This document shows, piece after piece, positions 46,972 to 58,544 of a DNA stretch of 64,000 nucleotides; the stretch's first letter is position 1; each line of letters opens with the position of its first letter. The translations under genes and the position numbers were made by a program. The stretch spans positions 7,413,001-7,477,000 of the forward strand of contig NZ_CP015136.1 in NCBI RefSeq assembly GCF_001618865.1, given 5' to 3'. The DNA comes from Luteitalea pratensis. Lineage in GTDB: Bacteria; Acidobacteriota; Vicinamibacteria; Vicinamibacterales; Vicinamibacteraceae. A model generated the notes under the pieces. It made no database searches and was not told where the DNA came from. It saw nothing but the letters and a program-made list of their open reading frames with translations.

Positions 46972-48376
46972 CGTCCTTCATGTGCGGACGCCAGCCCTCG
47001 GGTCCCCGCAACTGCGTGAGGCGCACGCTGGGGCTGAACGTCCACGAATGGCGAGGACGGAAGAAGCCGACGTCCTTGACCGGCGACTTGACGCGGAAGG
47101 TGTAGAGCTGGCGATGGTAATCGTACGGGAAGCCGTCGAGCTTGTGGACCGCCAGATCGAGCTTGAAGGTCCCTTCGGTGAGGGCCAGTTCCTCGATCAC
47201 GAAGTCCACCTGACCGTCGCCCGAGATCTCCTGCGCCGACATCTCTTCGATGTTGGTGTTGGTGCCGTAGATGCAGACGCCGTCGGCGTTGAACAGGCCG
47301 ATGCCGAAGACGAAGTCCTTCACCGGCGTGCGCGCCGTGAGGTGCAGCCGGATCGTCATCGATTCGCCCGAGTGGAACACATGCCCGACCGTGCCGTCGG
47401 GCCCGATCAGGTCGACGCGGGCGATCTCGATGTCGCCCGATCCCCATCGTCCGGCTTCGGCCTTGAACATGTCGGCGGGCGCTTCCACGTTACCCGCCGT
47501 GACCCCGTCGTTCGGCTCACCACCCTCGGGCGCCGGCACCGAGCTTCCAGCACCCAGGTCCACACGCACACGCGCGCGTGCATCCTCGGCCGCGAGAAAG
47601 GCTTCCTCGCCCTCCTCGATTTCGGTGACGTAGGCATCGATGACCCGCTTCGGATCACCGACCCCCTTCACCTTGCCCTTGTCGAGCCACAACGCCTCGT
47701 CACAGAACCGCTCGACCAGGCCGAGCGAGTGCGTCACCAGCAGGATCGTCTTGCCGCGTCGACGGAACTCGGCGAACTTGTCGAGGCACTTGTGGGCGAA
47801 GCCTTCATCGCCGACGGCGAGGACTTCGTCCACCAGCAGGACGTCCGGGTCGACGTGCACGGCGACGGCAAAACCGAGCCGCATGTACATGCCCGACGAG
47901 TATGTCTTCACCGGCGCATCGATGAAGGGCGCGAGCTCGGCAAACTCGACGATCTCGTCGAACCGGCGCTCGATTTCCGCCTTGGAGAGACCGAGCATGA
48001 TGCCGTTGATGAAGACGTTCTCGCGCCCGGATATCTCCGGATGAAACCCGGCGCCGAGTTCGATCAGCGCCGAAATGCGGCCGTTGACCGTGATCTTCCC
48101 CGTGGTCGGCTTGGCGATGCCGGCAACGCACTTGAGCAAAGTGCTCTTGCCGCTGCCGTTGCGTCCGATGATGCCGTAGGTGCGGCCGGCCTCGACGTCG
48201 AACGACACGCCGTCGAGGGCGCGGAACGTTTCGTCGGGCTTCAGGTCCCGCACCAGGCTGCCACTGAGGATCGCGCTCTTCAGCGTCGCGAACTGTCGTT
48301 TGTGCGCGAAACGCCGGTAGATCTTGGTGATGTGCTCGGCGTGGATGGCGAGGGGAGGGGACGGCATCGCGATCAC
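46955..48376 (-). CDS. ABC transporter ATP-binding protein of polysaccharide export (Wzt-like)
   Basis: A 473-residue protein. The nucleotide-binding domain covers about 1-260: Walker A GRNGSGKST, the Q-loop region, SSGMYMRLGFAVAV (signature variant YSSGM) and Walker B VLLVDEVLAVGD. The C-terminal about 300-440 is a Wzt_C-like carbohydrate-binding domain (DLIGPDGTVGHVFHSGESM and later VDFVIEELALTEGTFKLDLAVH) that recognises the finished O-antigen end. The start is GTG overlapping the permease stop. The hinge of about 40 residues between domains is acidic and low-complexity. Export of an O-polysaccharide or similar glycan is very likely. Confidence 0.92.
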   Translation of the reverse strand: MIAMPSPPLAIHAEHITKIYRRFAHKRQFATLKSAILSGSLVRDLKPDETFRALDGVSFDVEAGRTYGIIGRNGSGKSTLLKCVAGIAKPTTGKITVNGRISALIELGAGFHPEISGRENVFINGIMLGLSKAEIERRFDEIVEFAELAPFIDAPVKTYSSGMYMRLGFAVAVHVDPDVLLVDEVLAVGDEGFAHKCLDKFAEFRRRGKTILLVTHSLGLVERFCDEALWLDKGKVKGVGDPKRVIDAYVTEIEEGEEAFLAAEDARARVRVDLGAGSSVPAPEGGEPNDGVTAGNVEAPADMFKAEAGRWGSGDIEIARVDLIGPDGTVGHVFHSGESMTIRLHLTARTPVKDFVFGIGLFNADGVCIYGTNTNIEEMSAQEISGDGQVDFVIEELALTEGTFKLDLAVHKLDGFPYDYHRQLYTFRVKSPVKDVGFFRPRHSWTFSPSVRLTQLRGPEGWRPHMKDDEPTA

Positions 48377-49170
48377 ACTTCCTCGGCGAACGAATCACGC
48401 AGGCGATCGAACAACCAGTACCCCACCAGGAACAGCAGCACCGATCCCGCGGCGACCCCGAGCAGCCAGCGCCAATGTCCGAAGGGCCCAGAGTAGAAGA
48501 GGATCTCCTGGTACGACACGGCGAAGTGCGAGAACGGGTTGGCGTTCAGCACCGTCTTGCTGATGGTGCCGGGCGCGAGGTGCATCGGGTAGATGATCGG
48601 CGTGGCGAAGAACCAGAGCGTGAGCAGGTTGCTCAGGATGTCCTTGATGTCGCGGAAGTGCACCGTCAGCGCCGCGAGGAGCAGGCTCAGGCCCAGCGTG
48701 AACAGCAACTGCACCGCGACGACCACGGGGAACCACAGGACCTCGACGATCGTGATCGTCGGCCGGAACCACACCAGGAAGACGAGCAGGATCGGCAGGC
48801 CGAAGAAGAAGTGCATCATGTTCGACAGCACGGCGACGATCGGCAGGATCTCGGCCGGGAACAGCACCTTCTTGATCAGGTTGCCACCGGACATCAGGCT
48901 GTTTGCGGCCTCGGTCAGCGATGACGAGAACCACGTCCACGGCAGGATGCCGCAGAACATGAACAGCGCGTACGGCTCGATCTCCGGCGGATGGGTGCCT
49001 GGCAGCACCACCGTGAAGACGAACGAGTAGACGGCCAGCAACAGCAGCGGGTTGATGAACGACCAGAAGAAGCCGAGCACGCTGCCGCGGTAGCGCGCCT
49101 TGAGCTCGCGTGTCACGAGGCTCTGGATCAGGGCACGGTACCGCACGAGCTGGCGGAGGTTATGGAACAT
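48373..49170 (-). CDS. ABC-2 permease of polysaccharide export (Wzm-like)
   Basis: A 265-residue membrane protein with six helices and the ABC2-membrane pattern: ELKARYRGSVLGFFWSFINPLL at the start, GILPWTWFSSSLTEAANSLM, LIKKVLFPAEILPI and NPFSHFAVSYQEILFY before the last helix. It forms the membrane channel for the Wzt-like ATPase encoded just downstream. Its start overlaps the PP2C phosphatase gene by 11 bp. Confidence 0.92.
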   Translation of the reverse strand: MFHNLRQLVRYRALIQSLVTRELKARYRGSVLGFFWSFINPLLLLAVYSFVFTVVLPGTHPPEIEPYALFMFCGILPWTWFSSSLTEAANSLMSGGNLIKKVLFPAEILPIVAVLSNMMHFFFGLPILLVFLVWFRPTITIVEVLWFPVVVAVQLLFTLGLSLLLAALTVHFRDIKDILSNLLTLWFFATPIIYPMHLAPGTISKTVLNANPFSHFAVSYQEILFYSGPFGHWRWLLGVAAGSVLLFLVGYWLFDRLRDSFAEEV

Positions 49171-49906
49171 CGATCTCCAGGATCAGCGTCGTGATGTTGT
49201 CGGGGCCACCCGCCCCGTTGGCATCGTCGATCAGTTGCTGACACATCCGCTCGAGGCTCTCGGCGCTGCCGAGGACCACGGCAATGCGTTCGTCGCTGAT
49301 CACGCCATGGAGGCCATCCGACGAGATCAGCAGGCGATCGGCGTGCTGCAGCGTCAGTGGCGACAGCTCCACCTGGGGAGGGTCTGAGGCCGACAGCGCG
49401 CGGGTGACGACATTGCGCCAGGGGTGCTGACGCGCCTCGGCCGGAGAGAGCAGGCCCATCGTGACCTGTTCGGCCACCCACGAGTGATCGTGCGTCAGTT
49501 GCTGCAGGAGTTGATCGCGCCACAGATACACGCGACTGTCACCGACGTGGGCAATCGCACTCGCGTCAGCCCCGATCAGGATCGCCGAGGCGGTGGTCGC
49601 CATGCCTCGCAGACGTGGCTGGCGGGCTGTCTGTTCGGAGATCGCCTGGCTCGCGCGCTCGAATCCCGCCTGCAGGCGCCGCTCGGCAAGCGTGCAATTG
49701 CTGCTGTCGGGAGGATTGGCGTCGCCCGCGGCGACGGTGGCTTCGATCGTGTCGACAGCGAGACCCGAGGCGATCTCTCCGGCGACATGGCCGCCCATGC
49801 CATCGGCGACGATGAACAGGCCGAGGTCGGGCCGGGCGCAGAACGCGTCCTCGTTCGAGGCGCGGCGCCGTCCCGGGTGCGTTACAGCGGCCCAGCGCAC
49901 ACCCAT
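49160..49906 (-). CDS. PP2C-type Ser/Thr protein phosphatase (Stp-like)
   Basis: A 248-residue enzyme with the bacterial PP2C motifs in order: TNEDA-like RRRASNEDAF, FIVADGMGGHVAGE, AHVGDSRVYLWRDQLLQQLT, HDHSWV, SSDGLHGVI and GGPDNITTLI; the Asp residues that bind two metals are all there. It reverses phosphorylation by Ser/Thr kinases, none of which lies nearby. A frame to 50128 extends antisense to other sequence; ATG at 49906 starts the domain. It lies 52 bp downstream of atpC and may be read from the ATP synthase operon. Confidence 0.9.
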   Translation of the reverse strand: MGVRWAAVTHPGRRRASNEDAFCARPDLGLFIVADGMGGHVAGEIASGLAVDTIEATVAAGDANPPDSSNCTLAERRLQAGFERASQAISEQTARQPRLRGMATTASAILIGADASAIAHVGDSRVYLWRDQLLQQLTHDHSWVAEQVTMGLLSPAEARQHPWRNVVTRALSASDPPQVELSPLTLQHADRLLISSDGLHGVISDERIAVVLGSAESLERMCQQLIDDANGAGGPDNITTLILEIDVP

Positions 49907-49958
49907 GCGCCTCAGGCCCTCGATCGCACCGACACGTCGGACGGCCGGACGGCGGTGG

Positions 49959-50372
49959 TCATCTGGCGCGGGCGCGGGATGCGACCTGCAGCCGCAGGAT
50001 GGCCTTGTCGAGGGCGTTGCGGGCACGCTCGTAGTCGAGGTCGTCGCCCTTGCTTCCCAGCCGGGCCTGGGCACGCTTGCGTGCCTCTTCGGCGCGTCCG
50101 ACGTCGATGTCTTCGGGGAGTTCGGCAATCTGCGAGAGCACGGTCACCTGGTCGGGAAGCACCTCGGCCAGGCCGGTCGCGATGGCGAGGACGTGGCGCT
50201 CCTGGCCGACCCGGTAGGTGAGCCGGCCGACGGTGAGCGCGGCGAGGAGCGGTGTGTGCCCCGGCAGCACGCCGAAGTAGCCCTCGGTGCCTGGCAGCTC
50301 GACCTCGTCGGCCTGGACGCGCACGAGTTCGCGTTCGGGCGTGACGATGCTGAGCGTGAGCTGGCTGGCCAT
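49959..50372 (-). CDS. atpC: ATP synthase F1 epsilon subunit
   Basis: A 137-residue subunit with the beta-sandwich signature LTLSIVTPERELVRVQADEVELPGTEG in pieces and YFGVLPGHTPLLAAL, followed by the C-terminal helical hairpin (GRAEEARKRAQARL). It completes the central stalk and inhibits ATP hydrolysis. It is the last gene of the operon, 19 bp after atpD. Confidence 0.95.
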   Translation of the reverse strand: MASQLTLSIVTPERELVRVQADEVELPGTEGYFGVLPGHTPLLAALTVGRLTYRVGQERHVLAIATGLAEVLPDQVTVLSQIAELPEDIDVGRAEEARKRAQARLGSKGDDLDYERARNALDKAILRLQVASRARAR

Positions 50373-50391
50373 GCGATCCGTTGCCTTCCGC

Positions 50392-51864
<1,473 letters not shown>

Positions 51865-52734
51865 CTAGAGCGCCTGCGCGCCGGATACCACTTCGATGAT
51901 CTCGCGGGTGATCGCGGCCTGCCGCACCTTGTTCATGTACAGCGTCAGCTTGTCGACCATCTCCTGCGCGTTGCTCGTGGCGGCGTCCATCGCGGTCATC
52001 CGCGCGGCATGCTCGGCGGCCGCGGACTCGAGCAGCGCGCGGTAGACCTGGATCTCCACGTGTCGCGGCACGATCACCTTGAGCAACTCGTCGGCCGACG
52101 GCTCGTACAGGTAGTCCACCTGCGGACCTTCGACGCCGCCGTTCTCGGGCGTGAGGCGCGGGATCGGCAGCAGGCGCTCGATCACCACGTTCTGGCTCAT
52201 CACCGACTTGAACTCGTTGTACAGCAGGTACACCGAACTGACGCGGCCTTCGGCGAACGCCTCGATCGCGGATGCGGCCAGTTCCTGTGCGTGCGAGTAC
52301 TTCACCAACTGGAAGATGTTGACCGCCTCGTAACGGACGTCGACGCGACGGCGCACGAAGAAGTCGCGGGCCTTGCGGCCGATCAGCGCCATCGCGACCT
52401 GCCGGTCCGGCGTGTCCTCCAGGAACGTGGCGGCCTTCTTCAGGATGTTGCTGTTGAAGCTGCCACAGAGGCCGCGGTCCGCGGAGATCACGATGAGCAG
52501 CGGCGGTGCGCCGGGGACCTCGGATTCACGCAGCAGCGGATGCGCCTCGGGATCGACGCGCCTGGCGATGCTGCTCATCACCCGCAGCGCCTGCCGGGCG
52601 TACGGTCGCGCGCCGATGATGCGTTGCTGGGCCCGGCGCAACTTGCTCGCCGAGACCATCTTCATCGCCTTGGTGATCTGTTGCGTCGACTTGACCGCAC
52701 GGACCCGGCGACGGATGTCAATGAGGGAAGGCAT
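51865..52734 (-). CDS. atpG: ATP synthase F1 gamma subunit
   Basis: A 289-residue rotor subunit with the paired end helices: DIRRRVRAVKSTQQITKAMKMVSASKLRRAQ at the N-terminus (here cut in two) and TLYMNKVRQAAITREIIEVVSGA at the C-terminus, and SADRGLCGSFNSNI in the Rossmann part. A longer open frame to 52965 lies inside atpA and is rejected. Confidence 0.97.
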   Translation of the reverse strand: MPSLIDIRRRVRAVKSTQQITKAMKMVSASKLRRAQQRIIGARPYARQALRVMSSIARRVDPEAHPLLRESEVPGAPPLLIVISADRGLCGSFNSNILKKAATFLEDTPDRQVAMALIGRKARDFFVRRRVDVRYEAVNIFQLVKYSHAQELAASAIEAFAEGRVSSVYLLYNEFKSVMSQNVVIERLLPIPRLTPENGGVEGPQVDYLYEPSADELLKVIVPRHVEIQVYRALLESAAAEHAARMTAMDAATSNAQEMVDKLTLYMNKVRQAAITREIIEVVSGAQAL

Positions 52735-52742
52735 AGGGCCGC

Positions 52743-54275
<1,533 letters not shown>

Positions 54276-54314
54276 GGGTCAGGGTTCGATGAAGAATTGG
54301 CGGTTCGCGCAGGA

Positions 54315-54857
54315 TCAGCCCTGCTGGACGAACTGCTCCTTGATGCGGGCCAGCTGGCGGGCAAGGCTGCCGTCGTACACGAGAGTGCCGACGCGAGTCA
54401 CGGCGCCGCCGATGATCCCGGGGTCGACGCGGGTCGTGACCGTCACGTGCTGGTCGGTCGCCTGCGACAGCGCGTCGCGCAGGCGGTCCACCTGCGCGCC
54501 GCTCATCGGCACCGCGGTCGTGATCTCGGCATCGACGCGCCGCTCGGCGCGGTTCACGAGCGCCTTGAGTTCCTTGATGATCCCGAACAGGCCGGCCGGT
54601 TGGCGCATCTGCGCCAGGATCAACAGCGTCTGACGGGCCGCCGGTGCGGTACCCAGCAACTCGGCCACCTGCGTGATGGCGGCCATCTTCCGGTCGGCAG
54701 GCACGAACACGGACATCAGCGCGTCGCGGAGCTCGGCCTCTTGGCCGAGGAGCGCCGCGAATTGCTCGAGGCTGTCGAGCGTGGCGCGCGCTGCGCCCTT
54801 GGGTTGCGTGGCCTGAAACAGCGCCCGGCCGGCGCGCTTGGCGTCGAGCGACGTCAT
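54315..54857 (-). CDS. atpH: ATP synthase F1 delta subunit
   Basis: A 180-residue peripheral-stalk subunit of the OSCP/delta family: an N-terminal helical bundle (ARATLDSLEQFAALL) and the C-terminal signature VTTRVDPGIIGGAVTRVGTLVYDGS. It overlaps the atpF stop by 4 bp. Confidence 0.93.
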   Translation of the reverse strand: MTSLDAKRAGRALFQATQPKGAARATLDSLEQFAALLGQEAELRDALMSVFVPADRKMAAITQVAELLGTAPAARQTLLILAQMRQPAGLFGIIKELKALVNRAERRVDAEITTAVPMSGAQVDRLRDALSQATDQHVTVTTRVDPGIIGGAVTRVGTLVYDGSLARQLARIKEQFVQQG

Positions 54858-55621
54858 TGCACGTTCCTCATCTGGCTGGCGTACTGGTCCACCAGGGCCG
54901 ACTGCTCGGCGGGCGTCAGCGTGCTGCGCAGCCTGGCATCGGCGACGTCGACTGCGAGCGCCGCCGCGTGGGCGCGCAACTCGGCGCGGGCGTTGCGGGT
55001 CTGCGACGCGATTTCGCGACGCGCCTGCTCCACGAGTCGGTCGCGCTCGGTCTCTGCCGCAGCGCGGATTCGGGTCCGCTCGGCTGCGAGCTCCTCGGCG
55101 CTTCGTGCACGCATCTGTTCGAGCTCGCCCGGCAACGCGGCCAGCTTGGACTCGATCTCGGACAGGCGCGCGCTCGCCGTCGCGCGCATCTCCGCGGCAT
55201 CGACGAGGTCCTTGCGGATCTGCGCGCCACGAGCGGCCAGATGCTCGGCAACCGGCTTGCGCCCGAACCAGTAGAGGATGCCCGCCAGGATCGCGAAATT
55301 GGCGATGCGGGCGAGAGTGACCCAGATGCTCTCACCGTGCGACTCGCCGTGCGGGGCGGCGGGAGCATGGGCGCCAGCGGGCGCGGCTTGCTCACCGGCC
55401 GGCGCAGCGTGGCCGGCATCCGGTGCGGCGTGATCGGCCTTCGCGTCGGACTGACCCACGGAGGCGGGTTCGGCGTGCGCGGGGGTAGAGGGCCCTGCGG
55501 GTTCGGCGGGCTGGGCGTACGCACCAGCGGCAACCAGGACCACGACACCCGCGAGCAAGACCACGACAAACGGGGAACTCGTCTTCGGGTGCTCCAGCTT
55601 TCCCATCGTCGGCAGCGGCAT
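54854..55621 (-). CDS. atpF: ATP synthase F0 b subunit with signal-like N-terminal extension
   Basis: A 255-residue peripheral-stalk subunit, about 90 residues longer than usual. An extra hydrophobic helix at about 16-36 (VVVLLAGVVVLVAAGAYAQ) is followed by an Ala/Pro/His-rich linker (about 38-95), then the normal membrane helix (SIWVTLARIANFAILAGILYW) and a long amphipathic helix to the end with EIESKLAALPGELEQMRA. The extension would cross the membrane or be cleaved as a signal peptide. Such b subunits occur in some Acidobacteriota and Deltaproteobacteria-type bacteria. It overlaps atpF' by TGATG. Confidence 0.9.
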   Translation of the reverse strand: MPLPTMGKLEHPKTSSPFVVVLLAGVVVLVAAGAYAQPAEPAGPSTPAHAEPASVGQSDAKADHAAPDAGHAAPAGEQAAPAGAHAPAAPHGESHGESIWVTLARIANFAILAGILYWFGRKPVAEHLAARGAQIRKDLVDAAEMRATASARLSEIESKLAALPGELEQMRARSAEELAAERTRIRAAAETERDRLVEQARREIASQTRNARAELRAHAAALAVDVADARLRSTLTPAEQSALVDQYASQMRNVQ

Positions 55622-56043
55622 CAGCGTGTGCGTCCCGCGAGACGGTCGGCGAGTTGCTCGCCGAGTTGCTGGGCATCCAGCTCGAGCTGGGTCTTTGCGG
55701 CAGCGGTGTCCGCTGCCAATGCGACGCGAGCCTGCGCCAGGTCGGCGTCGGCCTGTTCGCGGGCAGCGGTAATCAACGAGGCGCGCTCGTCCTGGCCACG
55801 CTTCCTCATGTCGTCGAGCTCGCGGTGGAATTCGGCCCTGGCGGCGGTCGTCCTGGAGTCGAACTCTTCGCTCGCTCGGCGCGCCTCGGCCGCGCTGCGC
55901 TCCGCCAGCGCGCGCGCCGACCGGACCGCCTCCTCGCGCGCGTGCATCACGCGAAGGAGTGGCTTGAAGAACAACTGCTGAAGGATGACCGTCAGCAGTA
56001 GCACGAGCGCAATGACCCACAGGACCAACAGGTCCGGTAACAC
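55621..56043 (-). CDS. ATP synthase F0 b' subunit
   Basis: A 140-residue second b-type subunit (atpF'/atpX class). One membrane helix at about 2-22 (LPDLLVLWVIALVLLLTVIL) and a long helix rich in Ala, Arg and Glu follow. GTG at 56043 is the preferred start; the frame to 56214 passes the predicted promoter. It heads the operon and pairs with the longer b subunit to form a heterodimeric stalk. Confidence 0.88.
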   Translation of the reverse strand: MLPDLLVLWVIALVLLLTVILQQLFFKPLLRVMHAREEAVRSARALAERSAAEARRASEEFDSRTTAARAEFHRELDDMRKRGQDERASLITAAREQADADLAQARVALAADTAAAKTQLELDAQQLGEQLADRLAGRTR

Positions 56044-56137
56044 GGTGCCTCCGGGAGTAACCGACGTGGGCGGGGCGCTCCCCGCCGCGGCAAGACACTG
56101 GCACAGGGGATAGTCAGCGTGCCAGCTGAAACACGCA

Positions 56138-56167
56138 TTTATACCATCATCCGAAAAAGTCGTGCAA
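56138..56167 (-). promoter_or_regulatory. Sigma-70-type promoter of the ATP synthase operon
   Basis: On the minus strand TTGCAC (56162-56167) and TATAAA (56138-56143) are 18 bp apart, close to consensus and in an AT-richer patch, about 95 bp upstream of the atpF' start. Confidence 0.65.
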
Positions 56168-56452
56168 CACAGCGAGGGCCTGCGACGTAGCGGGCGGGCA
56201 CCTTCCCGCCACACCTGTCGAGGGGTTACGGCAGCGCTCGACGTGGCTAGTTGGCCACAAGAGCAGGTTTACGCCCACGACTCGCTTGAGTTGAGTACGT
56301 CGTGGGCGAATCGGCTCAGGGCTCAGGACTCAGGGCTCTCAGTGCTCTCTGAGCCTTGGGCCTTGAGCCATGAGCCACCCAAGTGAACGCCGGTTTTTTA
56401 GGATCTAGGGATGGCCAGCGCGTTGACCGGGAACCGAATCGACGCCGACCGG
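56168..56452. other. Intergenic repeats between the ATP synthase operon and selD
   Basis: No gene. Contents in order: a possible GTAG-type hairpin (56187-56212), a hairpin with 9-bp perfect arms gcccacgac/gtcgtgggc (56273-56307), a strand-switching heptad array (56313-56380; ggctcag, ggctcag, gactcag, later cttgggc, cttgagc, catgagc) and a 7-bp-stem hairpin at the selD end (56424-56455). One or more may terminate selD. Confidence 0.65.
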
Positions 56453-57484
56453 TCAGCGAAGGAAGACGCGCGTTGGCAGCGTGGCCGGGACCACGCGACC
56501 CACGCGTGCCGCGGTCACGCCGGCGTCGCCGAGTGCCGCCAGGATGGTCTCGGCCGACGCGGCGTCAACCGAGGCGAGCAGGCCGCCGGAGGTCTGGGGG
56601 TCGAAAGCCAGCGCGAGGAGGTCGGGCGGCACCGTGCCCGCGTCCACCACGGCGCCGAAATGCGCCCGGTTGTTCACCAGTCCGCCGGTTCGGTTGCCGA
56701 GGGCGAGGTCCCGCGCACCAGGCAGCACGGGGAGCGCCGCGGCGTCGATCTCGAAGGCCACCCCACTCGCGGTCGCCATCTCAGAGGCATGGCCCACCAA
56801 TCCGAAGCCGGTCACGTCGGTGCAACCGTGCACGACGCCAGGCAGTCCGCGCAGGACCTCCGCGGCCACTCGATTCGTGCCCTGCATCGAGGTCATGGCG
56901 CCGGCCAGCACGTCGGCATCGGTCCGCCCGAACTTCGCCGCCGTCGCGATCACGCCGGTGCCCAGGGCCTTGGTGACGATGAGGACGTCACCGGCGCGGG
57001 CGCCGGCATTGGTCCACACCGCGGCCGGCGCGACAAGCCCGGTCACCGCGTAGCCGAACTTCACTTCGAGATCCTGGACGGTGTGTCCGCCCAGCAGCGC
57101 CACGCCGCACTCCTGGAGGACCGACAAGCCACCGGCGAAGATCGCCTTCACGATCTCCACGGCGAAATCCTTGGCTGGAAACGCGGCGATCGCAAGCGCC
57201 GTGATCGGACGTCCGCCCATCGCGTAGACGTCACTCACGGCATTGGCCGCGGCAATCCTGCCATACGCGAATGGGTCGTCGACGATGGGCGTGAAGAAGT
57301 CGACAGTCTGCACCAGCGCCATGTCGCCGACAACGAACACACCGGCATCGTCCGCGTTCCGGTAGTCGACCAGGACACGGGGATCCGAGGGCACGGGCAG
57401 ATCGCTCAGCACCTGAGCGAGCTCGCCAGCGGCGAGCTTGCTCGCTCAACCGGCGCAGGCGGCGTAGTCGGTCAGTCTCTTCAT
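56453..57484 (-). CDS. selD: Selenide, water dikinase (SelD), a selenoprotein with in-frame TGA
   Basis: A 343-residue enzyme that makes selenophosphate from selenide and ATP for selenocysteine and selenouridine synthesis. Translation from ATG 57484 passes an in-frame TGA at codon 13 (57446-57448) in the context Ala-Cys-Ala-Gly-U-Ala-Ser-Lys-Leu, the normal place of the SelD Cys/Sec, followed by ELAQVL. Gene finders would start it at 57412 and lose the active site. A hairpin right after the TGA fits a bacterial SECIS. The remainder shows DPRVLVDYRNADDAGVF, VQTVDFFTPIVDD, NAVSDVYAMGG, GGHTVQDLE and DPQTSGGLL. Sec insertion genes selA, selB and selC must lie elsewhere. Confidence 0.93.
57414..57448 (-). 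promoter_or_regulatory. Bacterial SECIS hairpin of selD
   Basis: Starting with the UGA codon, an outer stem tgagcga/tcgctca and an inner perfect 7-bp stem GCTCGCC/GGCGAGC close a GCU loop; the inner 17-nt minihelix begins 8 nt after the UGA. This geometry is like known bSECIS elements recognised by SelB, although the loop is GCU rather than the common GGU. Confidence 0.75.
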
Positions 57485-57495
57485 GGTTCCATTGA

Positions 57496-57620
57496 CGGCC
57501 TTCGGCATTGGGCCTTCGGCCTTCGACATACAGCATTCCGCCCACCTTCGCGTCTCGGCTTCGGCGCGTTCGGCGTTCGGCGTGCGGCGTTCGGCGTTCG
57601 GCGTTCGGCGTTCGGCGTTC
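57496..57620. repeat. ggcgttc heptad array upstream of selD
   Basis: Looser ggccttcgg-type copies (57496-57530) precede seven in-phase heptads at 57572-57620 (six ggcgttc and one ggcgtgc). They separate selD from parB, leaving little room for a selD promoter outside the repeat. Confidence 0.88.
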
Positions 57621-57641
57621 GGCAGTATTGTTAGTCTTTAC

Positions 57642-58538
57642 TTACCTTTCGACCAAGTACTCGTACAGGCGAATGAGTTCGTCTTCGTTGACGAATTCGA
57701 TCTCGACGCGGCCGCCCTTGCCCTTGCGCTGGATGTGCACGCGGGTGCCGAGCACGACACGCAGTCGCTCCTCGGCCTGGCGCGTGTGGACGTCCTTCTC
57801 GGCAACGTCGGGCTTTGCCACGTCAATCGGCGGAGGCGCGGACAGCTTCCGGGCGAGCGCTTCGGTGGCGCGGACCGACATCCCGCTCGCGACCACGCGG
57901 TCCACCGCCTTGAGCAGGGTCGCGGTGTCTTCCACGGCCAGCAGCGCACGCGCGTGCCCCATCGAGAGCTCTCCGGAAGCGACGCGGGCGCGCACCTGCT
58001 CGGGCAGACGGAGCAACCGCAGGTAATTGGCGATCGAGGCGCGATCCTTGCCCACCGCGACAGCAATCTGCTCCTGCGTGAGGCCGGATTCGTCGCCCAT
58101 GCGCTTGTAGGCCTGCGCTTCCTCGATGGGATTCAGGTCCTCGCGCTGGATGTTCTCGATCAGCGCGGTCTGGAGCAGTTTCTCGTCGCTGACGTCGGAG
58201 ACGTGAACCGGCAGCTTCAGCAGGCCCGCGATCTGTGCTGCCCGCCACCGGCGCTCGCCGGCGACGATCTCGAAGCGCTCGCCCTTGCGGCGCACGACGA
58301 TCGGCTGCACCAAGCCTGCGCTGCTGATCGACTCGGCCAATTCCTGCAACTTCACGTCGTCGAACCGAGTCCGAGGCTGCAACGGGTTGGGGTCGATCAG
58401 ATCGAGGTCTACCTCCCGTTGTGGTTGCCTGGCCTCAACGACAGCTACCGGAGGCGCGACCGGCACGGCCGGTTTTTCGGGGATGAGGGCGCTGAGCCCT
58501 CGCCCGAGTGCAGGACGACGTTCAGGTTTCGGTGCCAC
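57642..58538 (-). CDS. parB: Chromosome-partitioning protein ParB
   Basis: A 298-residue CTP-dependent DNA clamp. The N-terminus has LGRGLSALIP, the CTP-binding ParB/Sulfiredoxin domain follows (LQELAESISSAGLVQPIVVRR, then IVAGERRWRAAQIAGL), the parS-reading helix-turn-helix reads LTQEQIAVAVGKDRASIANYLR in pieces, and a C-terminal dimerisation domain ends the chain. GTG start at 58538. Three parS-like sites lie upstream of parA. Confidence 0.95.
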   Translation of the reverse strand: MAPKPERRPALGRGLSALIPEKPAVPVAPPVAVVEARQPQREVDLDLIDPNPLQPRTRFDDVKLQELAESISSAGLVQPIVVRRKGERFEIVAGERRWRAAQIAGLLKLPVHVSDVSDEKLLQTALIENIQREDLNPIEEAQAYKRMGDESGLTQEQIAVAVGKDRASIANYLRLLRLPEQVRARVASGELSMGHARALLAVEDTATLLKAVDRVVASGMSVRATEALARKLSAPPPIDVAKPDVAEKDVHTRQAEERLRVVLGTRVHIQRKGKGGRVEIEFVNEDELIRLYEYLVER

Positions 58539-58544
58539 GGCGGA

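Noticed and set aside
56453-57412. SelD starting at 57412
   Set aside because: This start omits the catalytic Cys/Sec segment; the frame upstream through TGA restores the normal SelD N-terminus.
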